A stretch of 63,783 nucleotides of DNA from DATEOR01 sp046734455 (GCA_046734455.1 JBKPRJ010000058.1:1-63783), one strand, 5' to 3'. Counted from the first letter of the stretch, positions 9,123 through 16,845 are shown. A program made the numbers and translations. Notes: generated from the sequence alone by a model not told the origin.

Positions 9123-9169
9123 AGGATATCTATCCTTGACTAGATCAACTATCAAGGTAGCCTAGAGGC
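9123..9169 (+). promoter_or_regulatory. Leaderless promoter with overlapping MarR-type inverted repeats
   Basis: The -35 TTGACT (9136-9141), a 16-bp spacer and the -10 TAGCCT (9158-9163) place the transcript start on or next to GTG 9170, so the ABC gene is probably leaderless. AGGATA (9123-9128) and TATCCT (9131-9136) form a 12-base palindrome with a 2-nt gap. CCTTGA (9134-9139) and TCAAGG (9152-9157) form a second inverted repeat covering the -35 and spacer. This is good placement for repression by the adjacent MarR proteins. Confidence 0.7.
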
Positions 9170-10159
9170 GTGGCACGAGAGCACGGTATCGAGGCGCAGG
9201 GGCTCGTCCGCGAGTTCAAGAAGGGCCCTCGCGCCGTCGACGGGATCGATCTCGTCGTGCACCCCGGCGAGATCTACGGTTTTCTCGGCCCGAACGGCGC
9301 CGGCAAGTCGACGACGGTGCACATGCTGACGACGCTGCTGCCGCCCACGGCGGGCACGGCCACCGTGGCCGGCTATGACATCGTCCGCGAGGGACCGCAG
9401 GTGCGCGCCGCGATCGGCGCGGCCCTCCAGGAGGCGGCACTGGACCCGCTGCTCACGGGGCGCGAGCATCTGCGCCTGCAGACGACGCTCCAGGGCATTC
9501 CGCGCTCGGAGCGCGCCGCGCGGGGCGAGCTTCTACTCGAGCGCGTGGGCCTCTCCGAGGCGGCAGACCGCAAGGTGCGGGGCTACTCCGGCGGGATGAA
9601 GCGGCGTCTCGATCTGGCGCTCGCCCTCGTCCACTCGCCGCGCATCCTGTTTCTCGACGAGCCCACGACAGGTCTCGATCCGCAGAGCCGAAGCGCTCTC
9701 TGGGAGGAGGTGCGCCGCCTCGCCCACGACGACGGCGTCACCGTCTTTCTGACCACGCAGTACCTGGAGGAAGCGGACGTGCTCGCCAACCGCGTCGGGA
9801 TCATCGACCACGGCCGGATCGTCGCCGAAGGGACGCCGGCGCAACTGAAGGCGGAGGTCGGACGACCGACGGTGGAGGTCGTTCCCGCAGACCCCGAGGA
9901 CAAGGAGCGCACGGCCGCGATCCTCGCGCGCTTCGGCGAGCTCTGTACGGCAATTCAGGGCGTCGCGGTTCGGTTGCAGTCCGGCGAGGCCGACCTCGTC
10001 GAGATCGTCCGCGCGCTCGACGCCGAGGGCCTGAGGGTCGAGCACCTGCAGCTCCACCAGCCTTCGCTCGACGACGTCTTCCTCGCGAAGACGGGCCGCT
10101 CCCTCGAGGGTGCCGGTGAGGAGGAGGAAGAGCCCGAGCTCGCGCTCGAGCCCGCATGA
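9170..10159 (+). CDS. ABC transporter ATP-binding protein, DrrA-like
   Basis: A 329-aa protein of the DrrA/daunorubicin-resistance type: Walker A GPNGAGKST, Q-loop region, signature YSGGMKRRLD and Walker B ILFLDEPT. A C-terminal extension of about 90 residues is typical of the subfamily. It energises the two ABC-2 permeases encoded downstream with 4-bp ATGA overlaps. The start is GTG 9170, fixed by the promoter geometry just upstream, with no ribosome site. Export of a hydrophobic small molecule is the family role; the substrate is unknown. Confidence 0.92.
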   Translation: MAREHGIEAQGLVREFKKGPRAVDGIDLVVHPGEIYGFLGPNGAGKSTTVHMLTTLLPPTAGTATVAGYDIVREGPQVRAAIGAALQEAALDPLLTGREHLRLQTTLQGIPRSERAARGELLLERVGLSEAADRKVRGYSGGMKRRLDLALALVHSPRILFLDEPTTGLDPQSRSALWEEVRRLAHDDGVTVFLTTQYLEEADVLANRVGIIDHGRIVAEGTPAQLKAEVGRPTVEVVPADPEDKERTAAILARFGELCTAIQGVAVRLQSGEADLVEIVRALDAEGLRVEHLQLHQPSLDDVFLAKTGRSLEGAGEEEEEPELALEPA

Positions 10160-10935
10160 GCAACGCGTTCGCCGAGCAGGTCGGCCAGCTCGCGCGACGG
10201 TCGGTCGTCCGAACGGCGCGCCAGCCGGCGAACGTCGTCTTCCCCCTGGTCTTTCCCCTGCTCCTATTGTCCGTGAACGCGAGCGGCCTGCAGTCGGCAA
10301 CGCACCTCCCGGGCTTTCCGACGGACTCCTACCTCGCCTTCGCCCTCGCCGTCCCGTTCATGCAGGGCGCGCTCTTCGCGACCATGAACGCGGGCACCGA
10401 CCTCGCGCGCGACATCCAGACGGGATTTCTGAACCGGCTCGCGCTCACGCCGATGCGCGGCATCGCGCTCCTCGGGGGCCAGCTCGGGGGCGTCATGGCC
10501 ATGACCGCCGTTCAGGCGCTCGTCTGGATCCTGACCGGCCTCATCTTCGGCGTCCGCTTCGCCGCGGGTGCCGGCGGCATCGCGCTCCTCGTCGTCTTCT
10601 CGCTCCTGCTCGGTCTCGGCTTCGGCGCGCTCGGCGCCTTCCTCGCCCTTCGCACCGGCTCGGGCGAGGCAGTGCAGGGCATGTTCCCGGTCTTCTTCGT
10701 CTTCCTCTTCATCTCGTCGATGGCGATGCCGCGGAACCTGATCGAGATCGAGTGGTTCCAGACCGCCGCGACGCTGAACCCGGTCTCCTACCTGATCGAG
10801 GCGATCCGCAGCCTCATCGTCATCGGTTGGGACGCCGAGGCGCTCGCGCTTGGTTTCGGAATCGCCCTGCTGATCGCGGTGGTCGCGCTCACGCTCGCCT
10901 CGATCTCTCTGCGAACGAGGCTGACGCGCTCATGA
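10156..10935 (+). CDS. ABC-2 type permease (DrrB-like), first
   Basis: A 259-aa membrane protein with six or so hydrophobic helices and the ABC-2 layout: cytoplasmic N-terminus, a long first loop, then DLARDIQTGFLNRLALTPM, the conserved coupling segment. ATG 10156 overlaps the ATPase stop (ATGA). Paired with the next gene it would form a heterodimeric export channel for the DrrA-like ATPase. Confidence 0.9.
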   Translation: MSNAFAEQVGQLARRSVVRTARQPANVVFPLVFPLLLLSVNASGLQSATHLPGFPTDSYLAFALAVPFMQGALFATMNAGTDLARDIQTGFLNRLALTPMRGIALLGGQLGGVMAMTAVQALVWILTGLIFGVRFAAGAGGIALLVVFSLLLGLGFGALGAFLALRTGSGEAVQGMFPVFFVFLFISSMAMPRNLIEIEWFQTAATLNPVSYLIEAIRSLIVIGWDAEALALGFGIALLIAVVALTLASISLRTRLTRS

Positions 10936-11699
10936 GGACGCTGCACGTCGCCGAGGGAGTCGCGTGGCGCGTCCTCCACAACGTTTTCACGAACCCGTCG
11001 CTCCTGATCCCGTCGCTCATCTTCCCGCTCTTCTTCTTCACGGCCTTCGCCGGCGGCCTGTCGCGGATCGACCAGGTGCCCGGATTCGACTACCCGCCCG
11101 GCTACACCGCCTTCCAGTTCGTCTTCGTCCTCCTCCAGTCGGCCGCGTTCGGCGGCGTCTTCACGGGCTTCGGCATCGCGCGCGACTTCGAGAGCGGCTT
11201 CGGCCGGAGGCTCCTGCTCTCGGCGCCGCATCGCAGCGGGATCGTGCTCGGCTACGCGGTCGCGGCCCTCGTGCGCTGGCTCACGACAGCGCTCGTGGTC
11301 ACGGTCGTCGCCCTTCTCGTGGGGATGAACGTGGGCGGGAGCGGGATCGATCTCGTCGGGCTCTACACCCTGGCCGCGTTCCTGAATCTCGCCGCGATCC
11401 TCTGGGCGACCGGAGTCGCCTTGCGCCTGCGGACGATGCAGGCCGGGCCGGTCATGCAGATGCCTGTCTTCCTCGTGCTCTTCTTCGCCCCGGTGTACGT
11501 TCCGCTCGCCCTGCTGCAGGGCTGGATCCACGACGTCGCCACGTACAACCCGGTCACGCGCGTCCTCGAAGCCGGGCGCGGCTTCCTCGCGGGCACGCCG
11601 ACCGAGGTCGGGCTCTCGTTCGGCGTCGCGATCGCCCTCGCGGTCGGCTTCGCCTTCTGGGCGCTCCGCGGCCTCAGAAGCGCAGAGCAGGCAGGTTAG
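10932..11699 (+). CDS. ABC-2 type permease (DrrB-like), second
   Basis: A 255-aa protein, a paralogue of the preceding permease with the same coupling segment (GIARDFESGFGRRLLLSAP) and about six membrane helices. ATG 10932 overlaps the upstream stop by 4 bp. Two different permeases with one ATPase suggest a heteromeric exporter. It is the last gene of the three-gene operon; the following 106 bp carry a small hairpin (CGGAGG/CCTCCG at 11722-11738). Confidence 0.9.
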   Translation: MRTLHVAEGVAWRVLHNVFTNPSLLIPSLIFPLFFFTAFAGGLSRIDQVPGFDYPPGYTAFQFVFVLLQSAAFGGVFTGFGIARDFESGFGRRLLLSAPHRSGIVLGYAVAALVRWLTTALVVTVVALLVGMNVGGSGIDLVGLYTLAAFLNLAAILWATGVALRLRTMQAGPVMQMPVFLVLFFAPVYVPLALLQGWIHDVATYNPVTRVLEAGRGFLAGTPTEVGLSFGVAIALAVGFAFWALRGLRSAEQAG

Positions 11700-11805
11700 A
11701 AAGGAATCAAGGCTTCGCTTTCGGAGGACGAGCCTCCGGAGGAGCCGTTATCCTGCGGCCTCGGGGAACGAAGGGCGAACCGCCCAGCCAACGAACGTAC
11801 GCCCA

Positions 11806-12675
11806 GTGTTGTCGCTCGACCTCATCGCCCGTCTCGTCGTCGCGGTCACCCTCCTGTGGGCGGGCGTGTCGAAGCTTTTGGCGCGCGATTCCTCGTTCCT
11901 CGCCCCGTACGGCGTGGCGATTCGCTGGCGCGGCGCCGCCCTCGCCGCCCTGACCGGAGTCGAGCTCGCCACCGGCGTCTTGCTCCTCGCCGGCGTGCAC
12001 GCCGCCGCGATCGCCGCCGTTTGCCTCGGGGCCGTTTTCGTCGTCGCGCTCGCGCGCGTCCGCGCCCGAGGCGTTCTTCGCCTCCGCTGCGGTTGCTTCG
12101 GCTCCAGGGAGCGGAGCACCGACCTGCTGCTCGGCCGCGCACTGCTTTTCACCGGAGTTGCCGCCATCGGCGCGGTCGCCGACGTGGAGGTCTCGCGGCC
12201 TTCGACGGACGCGCTCATCGTGGCGGTGCTCGTCGTCCTCGGGCTCTCGGTCGTCGTCCTCGCCGCTCTCGTTCTCGCCCTCTACCGCCAGGTTGGCGTG
12301 CTGACCATGCGCGTCGGTCCCGGCGTCGCTCTCGAGCTCGCGGAGGAGGGCCCGCCGGTCGGCGACGTCGCGCCGGAGCTGGACGGCCTCACCCGCGCCG
12401 GAGAAGAGCTCGTCGCGTTCTTCAGCGCAGACTGCCGCCTCTGCCGCGCGATCGCGCCTGGGGTGCGGGCCTTCGAGCGCGAGGGAATGCCGGTGCAGAC
12501 GGTGTACGAGAACGACGAGCCGGCCGTCTTCGAGCGCTGGAGCGTGCCGGGGACGCCCTTCCTCGTCCACGTCGTCGACGGGTTCGTCGCCGCGAAGGGC
12601 ACGGTCAACTCGCTCGAGCAGCTCGACGGGCTCGTCGCACTCGGCGCCGCGAGGATGGAACATGCGCCGGCCTGA
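11806..12675 (+). CDS. MauE-MauD fusion: DoxX-like membrane domain plus thioredoxin-like domain
   Basis: A 289-aa protein. Residues 1-130 form a four-helix DoxX/MauE-like membrane domain, including a CGCFG motif (95-99). Residues 136-289 resemble MauD: a TM helix, then ALYRQVGVLTMRVGPG, then a thioredoxin fold with CRLC (210-213) and the PGTP cis-proline loop. In methylamine utilisation, MauE and MauD are separate proteins needed for export and disulfide formation of the Cys-rich MauA subunit. Here they are fused, and the very next gene, overlapping by 14 bp, encodes a MauA-like Cys-rich exported protein. The role is therefore probably disulfide delivery to that protein on the outer face of the membrane. 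The start is GTG 11806. Confidence 0.82.
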   Translation: MLSLDLIARLVVAVTLLWAGVSKLLARDSSFLAPYGVAIRWRGAALAALTGVELATGVLLLAGVHAAAIAAVCLGAVFVVALARVRARGVLRLRCGCFGSRERSTDLLLGRALLFTGVAAIGAVADVEVSRPSTDALIVAVLVVLGLSVVVLAALVLALYRQVGVLTMRVGPGVALELAEEGPPVGDVAPELDGLTRAGEELVAFFSADCRLCRAIAPGVRAFEREGMPVQTVYENDEPAVFERWSVPGTPFLVHVVDGFVAAKGTVNSLEQLDGLVALGAARMEHAPA

Positions 12676-13261
12676 CGGCTTCCTCGACGGCGCGGCGAGA
12701 GCCCTCTCGACCCGACTCGCCTCCGGGATGACGAGGCGCTCGTTCCTGGGCCGCATGGGGGGCGCGGTGCTCGCGGCCACGGGCGGAGCGGCCGTCGCCG
12801 CGGCGGTTCGGCCGGAGAAGAGCGAGGCGTTCCATTTCTGCGGCCACATCTGGACGACGGGCTCGTGCCCGAATCCGCTCGGCCTCCCTCGCATCGACAA
12901 GAACGGCTTTCCGCTCCGGCCGAGCGACGGCCATCCCATCGACAACCTCGGCCGTGCGATCAACGGTGACGGGTGGGCGATCGACGGCTCGGGCAACCGG
13001 CTTCGCGGGCCCGACGGCGAGCTCCTGCCGCGGGCTCCCAGAACCCGCATCTGCGAGGAGTGGACGAACGAGCACTACGGCCTCAACGCCAAGATGGAAG
13101 GAGCCTGGTACCGCTGCTGCAACGGCCAGGTGCGAAAGCTCGTCGATTGCTGCTCGCACAGCAAGAAGCGGATCAACGGGGACGGCTCCCTGACCGGCTA
13201 CTGCTTCAACGGCCGCCGGGTGTTCTGCGTCATGTACTACGACTCGGGGCTCAAGTGCTAG
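12662..13261 (+). CDS. Tat-exported Cys-rich MauA-like protein (methylamine dehydrogenase light-chain-like)
   Basis: A 199-aa protein with a Tat signal (TRRSFLG, residues 24-30, then a hydrophobic stretch). Ten Cys follow (60, 69, 131, 152, 153, 163, 164, 181, 189, 199). By eye the C-terminal half aligns with Paracoccus MauA: W149...C153 with Trp57...Cys61, D162-C163-C164 with Asp76-Cys77-Cys78, and F188-C189 with Trp108-Cys109. One of the two residues that form tryptophan tryptophylquinone thus appears to be Phe. The N-terminal half instead has short D-x-x-G-x-P repeats. It lies between a MauE-MauD fusion and a membrane-propeller gene; no large-subunit MauB or MauG is seen. ATG 12728 is an alternative start giving a shorter Tat signal. 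Catalytic activity is unproven. Confidence 0.72.
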   Translation: MRRPDGFLDGAARALSTRLASGMTRRSFLGRMGGAVLAATGGAAVAAAVRPEKSEAFHFCGHIWTTGSCPNPLGLPRIDKNGFPLRPSDGHPIDNLGRAINGDGWAIDGSGNRLRGPDGELLPRAPRTRICEEWTNEHYGLNAKMEGAWYRCCNGQVRKLVDCCSHSKKRINGDGSLTGYCFNGRRVFCVMYYDSGLKC

Positions 13262-13326
13262 CCGTGGCTGCCGCGCTGGCGGCGACCGCGCTCCTCGCGG
13301 GAGTCTCCGGCGCCTGGTCGCCCTGA
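13255..13326 (+). CDS. Possible 23-aa hydrophobic peptide
   Basis: GTG 13255 overlaps the end of the MauA-like gene and opens a frame of 23 codons ending TGA 13326, just before the next start. The peptide is almost wholly hydrophobic (LAVAAALAATALLAG) with a charge-free end. It could be a small membrane peptide, the remnant of a lost signal or membrane protein, or chance in G/C-rich DNA. Length and lack of a ribosome site keep confidence low. Confidence 0.2.
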   Translation: MLAVAAALAATALLAGVSGAWSP

Positions 13327-13335
13327 GGACTCTCG

Positions 13336-14649
13336 ATGGTCGAGACCTTCACTCCCGCCGTGTGCGGGAGCCTCACCCGTCAACGCCTCGCGCTCGTGCT
13401 ATTCGCCGGCGGCGCCGTCGTGGCTTCGGCCGCGCTCGGGGCTGCGCTCGGATTCGCGGGAAGCTTCGTCGGGACGCGGCCGGCGCTGATCGCCGCGGCA
13501 ACGCTCGCCTCTCTCGCGGCGCTGCGCGAAGCGGGCGTCCTCTCGGTGCCGGTCCCGCAATCCCGGAGGCAGGTGCCGCAGCGCTGGCAGTACGACCTTC
13601 CGCTGCCGCTCTGGAGCGCCGGCTACGGCGCCGGCCTGGGCGTCGGCTTCCTCACCTTTCAGCCGGTGGCGACGTTCTGGGTCGCGTGCGCGGCGGCGCT
13701 CGCCCTGGGACGGCCTCTTCTCGCAGCCGCCTGCTTCGCGCTCTACGGAGCGGGACGCGTGTTCATGGCGACCTGGCCGCGGCGCCGTGAGCCGAGCGGG
13801 CCGGCCGCGGTGGAGAGGCTCGTCGGCCGCGCTTCGCTCGTCCCGCGCGCCAACGCCGTCGTTCTCGTGCTCGCAGTCATCCTCCTCGCGGTGGCGCCGG
13901 CGGCAGGCGCGTCCGTCACCTCGCTCGGGCGCGGGTTCGACCCGGCTGCCGACGGGCAGACGCTCGCGCGCGCCCGGATGAGCTCCGGGACGATCAGGGT
14001 TGTGGTCAATCCGCCCGGCGACTCGGCCGACACGTTCAGCCCGGCGAGGGCGCCCGCTCTCAGCGGCGACTACCTCGCGTACGCGGACGACGAGGGAATC
14101 AAGGTGGTCGACTGGCGCACCAGCCACATCGAACGCCAGCTCGACGGGGCGTTCTCGCATCCGGCTCTCGACTGGCCATTCCTCGCTTATGTCCACGACG
14201 ACGGGGACTACGACCGGCTGATCCTTGCCGACCTGAGCAACGCGTCGAATCCGACTTCGCGAAGGATCGCCTCGGTCCGGGCCGCCTACGATCTCGGCCG
14301 GCCGGCGTTGCGCGGCGGCCAACTCGCCTGGCACCGGATCGGCCGCCATGGATCGGCGGTCTTCGTCCAGAACGTCACGACGAACAAGCGTCGCGCGATC
14401 AGGAAGACGGCCGTGTGGCAGGAGTCGAACCCCTCGCTCACGGCGAAGCGAATCGTCTGGGTCGAGCAACGCCCGCAGGGCTCCTACCTGCGCATGAGGT
14501 GGCTCGGGAGCACCCGCACGAAGACGCTGATGCATGTGAAAGGACGCAAGACGTTGCTCTGGACGACGGCGCTTTCGGGCCGGACCGCCTACGTGACGAA
14601 GTGGACGCCCTCGACGCGAAAATCGGTCGTTTTGCGGGTAAATTTCTGA
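13336..14649 (+). CDS. Polytopic membrane protein with C-terminal beta-propeller-like domain (mau-like cassette)
   Basis: A 437-aa protein. The N-terminal 190 residues hold about five hydrophobic segments (about 18-45, 49-65, 94-125, 128-147, 172-190). Size and position recall MauF/CcdA-type thiol-redox membrane proteins, although only C10, C118 and C133 are present. Residues about 205-437 show repeating beta-strand units (SGDYLAYADDEG, LDWPFLAYVHDDG, RGGQLAWHRIG, TAKRIVWVEQR) like TolB/WD-type propellers. Methylamine dehydrogenase's large subunit MauB is also a propeller, so a membrane-anchored propeller partner for the MauA-like protein is a fair but untested idea. GAGGA at 13325-13329 is the ribosome site for ATG 13336. 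Confidence 0.7.
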   Translation: MVETFTPAVCGSLTRQRLALVLFAGGAVVASAALGAALGFAGSFVGTRPALIAAATLASLAALREAGVLSVPVPQSRRQVPQRWQYDLPLPLWSAGYGAGLGVGFLTFQPVATFWVACAAALALGRPLLAAACFALYGAGRVFMATWPRRREPSGPAAVERLVGRASLVPRANAVVLVLAVILLAVAPAAGASVTSLGRGFDPAADGQTLARARMSSGTIRVVVNPPGDSADTFSPARAPALSGDYLAYADDEGIKVVDWRTSHIERQLDGAFSHPALDWPFLAYVHDDGDYDRLILADLSNASNPTSRRIASVRAAYDLGRPALRGGQLAWHRIGRHGSAVFVQNVTTNKRRAIRKTAVWQESNPSLTAKRIVWVEQRPQGSYLRMRWLGSTRTKTLMHVKGRKTLLWTTALSGRTAYVTKWTPSTRKSVVLRVNF

Positions 14650-14708
14650 GTCAGGCGGCTCACTCTTATGAGGGACGCGAGGATCTAAAGTCCTCCGTAA
14701 AGTGCGTG

Positions 14709-14740
14709 TGCGGGAAAGTACCTGTGGGAGAGTAGGACCG
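14709..14740 (+). other. Fragment resembling the 3' part of 5S rRNA
   Basis: The 18 bases at 14721-14738 (CCTGTGGGAGAGTAGGAC) match the conserved helix IV/loop E part of bacterial 5S rRNA as I remember it, and the preceding TGCGGGAAAGTA is compatible with its other strand. The 5' two-thirds of a 5S gene is not recognisable. It lies 20 bp before the start of the subtilase gene. It may be a relic or captured rRNA piece, or chance. Confidence 0.4.
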
Positions 14741-14758
14741 AGCGGAGGAGAGACCGAG

Positions 14759-16003
14759 TTGCGGCAACCGGGACGAATTTCGCGAACGTTCATCGCGGCT
14801 ACGTGCGCGGCGGTCGCGCTTGCAGCCGTGTCGGCGGGTGGGGCGGGAATCAGCGTCCTGGACGGCTCGCCGGCGACGCCTGACAACCTTTCGGGCCAGC
14901 AGTGGAACCTCGAGATGATCGGGGCGTTCCAGGCCCAGACGATTACGGGCGGGAGCCCTGACGTCCGTGTCGCGCTGATCGACTCGGGCATCGACCCGGG
15001 CCATCCCGAGTTCGCGGGCCGCATCGACACGGCGAACAGCGTTTCGTGCATCACCGGAGTTCCGGTCACGGACCCGACGGGCGCGCTCTGGAGGGACAAC
15101 GTCGGCCACGGCACGCACGTCGCGGGGCTCGTCGCAGCGGGCGACAACGACTTCGGGACCGTCGGCGTCGCGCCGAACGTGCAGCTCCTGATCGTGAAGG
15201 TGACCGACCCCGGTCTCCCGATCACGCCGCAGGCCGCCGCCTGCGCGTTCGAGTACGTGTCGCAGCAGAACGTCGACGTCGCGAACGCAAGCTTCGCCGT
15301 CGACAAGGGCGTGACCGGCGCGGCTGACGCGCTCGACTTCTTCTGCAAGAGCGATCCCGCCGACCGCGCCGCCATCCAGTCGGTGGGCGACGCAGTCAAG
15401 GATGCGCTCAAGTCCGGCACGACGATCGTCGCGTCGGCCGGGAACAACGGCATCGACATGACGCAGCCGCCCGGCGGCAGGGGCTGCATCCGCATGCCGG
15501 TTCAGCTCCCCGGCGTGATCGGCGTCGCGAGCGAGGGCCGGAACGGTGGCCCCGTCGTGGCAACGCCCCCGGGACCGTCCAACTTCGGCCTCGGAGCCAT
15601 CGACCTCGTCGCTCCCGGCGGCGACCCGTCGCAGGGTGGAGTGCCCGGCGGCCTGATCCTGTCGACCTTCCCGACGTACATCCCGGTGCCCCCGACCGCG
15701 ATGCCGAACGTCGTCGACGGGCCGGGCGCGACCTACCGCTACAACGCGGGCACGTCCATGGCGGCGGCGCAGGTGAGCGGCGTTGCTGCGCTCGTGTCGG
15801 GCCGCTTCGCGAAGCTGAAGGCCTTCGGCTTCCTGAAGCCGCTGAAGCCGCTCTTCGTTCGGGCGCTGCTCGACCGGACGGCGCAGGCGAAGCCCTGCCC
15901 GCCGGACCCCCGCTGCGTCGGCGGCGACCGGTACAACGGCTTCTACGGCTTCGGCCAGGTCGATGCCTACGCGGCCGTGACCGCGTTCGGCATCGACGAG
16001 TAG
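14759..16003 (+). CDS. Secreted subtilisin-like serine protease (S8 family)
   Basis: A 414-aa protein from TTG 14759, chosen because GGAGGAG (14744-14750) sits 8 bp upstream; the reading frame is open further back but without a ribosome site. An N-terminal signal peptide (RTFIAATCAAVALAAVSA) precedes the S8 catalytic domain. Catalytic residues are D75 (ALIDSGID), H117 (GHGTHVAG) and S333 (GTSMAAAQVSG), with the oxyanion Asn in SAGNNG. No large propeptide or C-terminal anchor is evident, so it is probably released outside the cell. A broken copy of a related C-terminus follows directly. Confidence 0.9.
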   Translation: MRQPGRISRTFIAATCAAVALAAVSAGGAGISVLDGSPATPDNLSGQQWNLEMIGAFQAQTITGGSPDVRVALIDSGIDPGHPEFAGRIDTANSVSCITGVPVTDPTGALWRDNVGHGTHVAGLVAAGDNDFGTVGVAPNVQLLIVKVTDPGLPITPQAAACAFEYVSQQNVDVANASFAVDKGVTGAADALDFFCKSDPADRAAIQSVGDAVKDALKSGTTIVASAGNNGIDMTQPPGGRGCIRMPVQLPGVIGVASEGRNGGPVVATPPGPSNFGLGAIDLVAPGGDPSQGGVPGGLILSTFPTYIPVPPTAMPNVVDGPGATYRYNAGTSMAAAQVSGVAALVSGRFAKLKAFGFLKPLKPLFVRALLDRTAQAKPCPPDPRCVGGDRYNGFYGFGQVDAYAAVTAFGIDE

Positions 16004-16025
16004 TCGAAACCGGCCTCCTCCTCTA

Positions 16026-16169
16026 TTCTGCCCCCGTTGCGGCCCCGTCCGCTATCCGCCGCAGATGTCGAACGGCGAGCCGCAGTCGTGTAGCGGCGGC
16101 ACGAGCTACAAGTCGTGGTACGGCAACGGCATCGTGAACGCGCTCAGCGCGATCGCCCACACGCCGTAG
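16026..16169 (+). pseudogene. Remnant of a second subtilase C-terminus
   Basis: In the frame shifted +1 from the intact protease, 47 codons read through to TAG 16167-16169. The last part contains SWYGNGIVNALSAIAHTP, the typical final segment of S8 proteases (YGxGxVxAxxA), which the intact gene already has at its own end (YGFGQVDAYAAV). There is no start and no catalytic part. It therefore looks like the tail of a deleted tandem copy. Confidence 0.6.
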
Positions 16170-16189
16170 TCATCCCGCGCACCTGAACG

Positions 16190-16219
16190 CAGAGGGCCGG
16201 GAAACCGGCCCTCTGTCTT
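16190..16219. terminator. Rho-independent terminator between convergent genes
   Basis: CAGAGGGCCGG (16190-16200) and CCGGCCCTCTG (16205-16215) form a perfect 11-bp stem around a GAAA tetraloop, followed by TCTTATT on the plus strand. It ends the subtilase transcript and lies at the stop codon of the convergent minus-strand gene. Confidence 0.85.
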
Positions 16220-16838
16220 ATTCCTCGAACGCTGGGAGGTCCAGTGCCCGCTCAAAGGCGGCGCGGTCGTGCACCGGTTCCCCGTGCGAGACGACGACGT
16301 GCTCGAACGGGAGCGCGAGCAGCGCGCGAAGCGCGGGCAGCACCCGCTCCTGGTGCCACGGCGTGCCCCACACCCGTAGCTCGCCTTCCCGCTCGGTCAG
16401 CGCGTCCGCGAAGACGAGCGCCCGCGGCTCGGGAGCCCAGAGCGGCGTCTCGTTCCGGCCGCGGCCGTCGTAGAGCGCGACGAGCCCGCCGGGAAGCTCG
16501 GAGCCGGGCTCGATCGCCTCGAGCTCGGTCTCGGGAATGTCGTTCCGCCAGAAGAGGCTCGGCCCGAAAGCACGCGCCCCGTAGCGCCTGACGAAAAGAT
16601 CGACGTCGCGCACGTGGTCCGGCTTGAGGATGACGACGAGGCTCGGCGGAGAGGCGTCGAGCCGCTCCCAGATCTCGCTTTCGTCCTCCGGCGGTGCAAG
16701 GGGATCGATGAGCGCGACCTCGCCTCCGGCCTGGATCACCGTCGACGTGACGTGGGGCTCCCAGCCTGACTCCTCCGTCCACGCGGGATGCCGAAGGCGC
16801 CAGATCCACAGGCCGGGTGCGATGTCGATCGGCGGCAT
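16218..16838 (-). CDS. Metallo-beta-lactamase-fold protein with degenerate metal site
   Basis: A 206-aa protein with the strand pattern of the MBL fold: TSTVIQAGGEVALIDPL near the start, then LVVILKPDHVRDVD at the position of the HxHxDH motif, and VVVSHGEPV near the end. Only H75, D78 and D80 remain of the usual metal ligands, and the final HGEP resembles the late MBL histidine. Hydrolase activity is therefore doubtful. It is divergent, by 19 bp, from the MOSC gene. Confidence 0.7.
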   Translation of the reverse strand: MPPIDIAPGLWIWRLRHPAWTEESGWEPHVTSTVIQAGGEVALIDPLAPPEDESEIWERLDASPPSLVVILKPDHVRDVDLFVRRYGARAFGPSLFWRNDIPETELEAIEPGSELPGGLVALYDGRGRNETPLWAPEPRALVFADALTEREGELRVWGTPWHQERVLPALRALLALPFEHVVVSHGEPVHDRAAFERALDLPAFEE

Positions 16839-16845
16839 GCCTCCT

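Noticed and set aside
11722..11738. Hairpin CGGAGG/CCTCCG upstream of the mau-like cassette as a riboswitch
   Set aside because: Only a 6-bp stem with no conserved riboswitch core; more likely a weak terminator of the exporter operon or chance.
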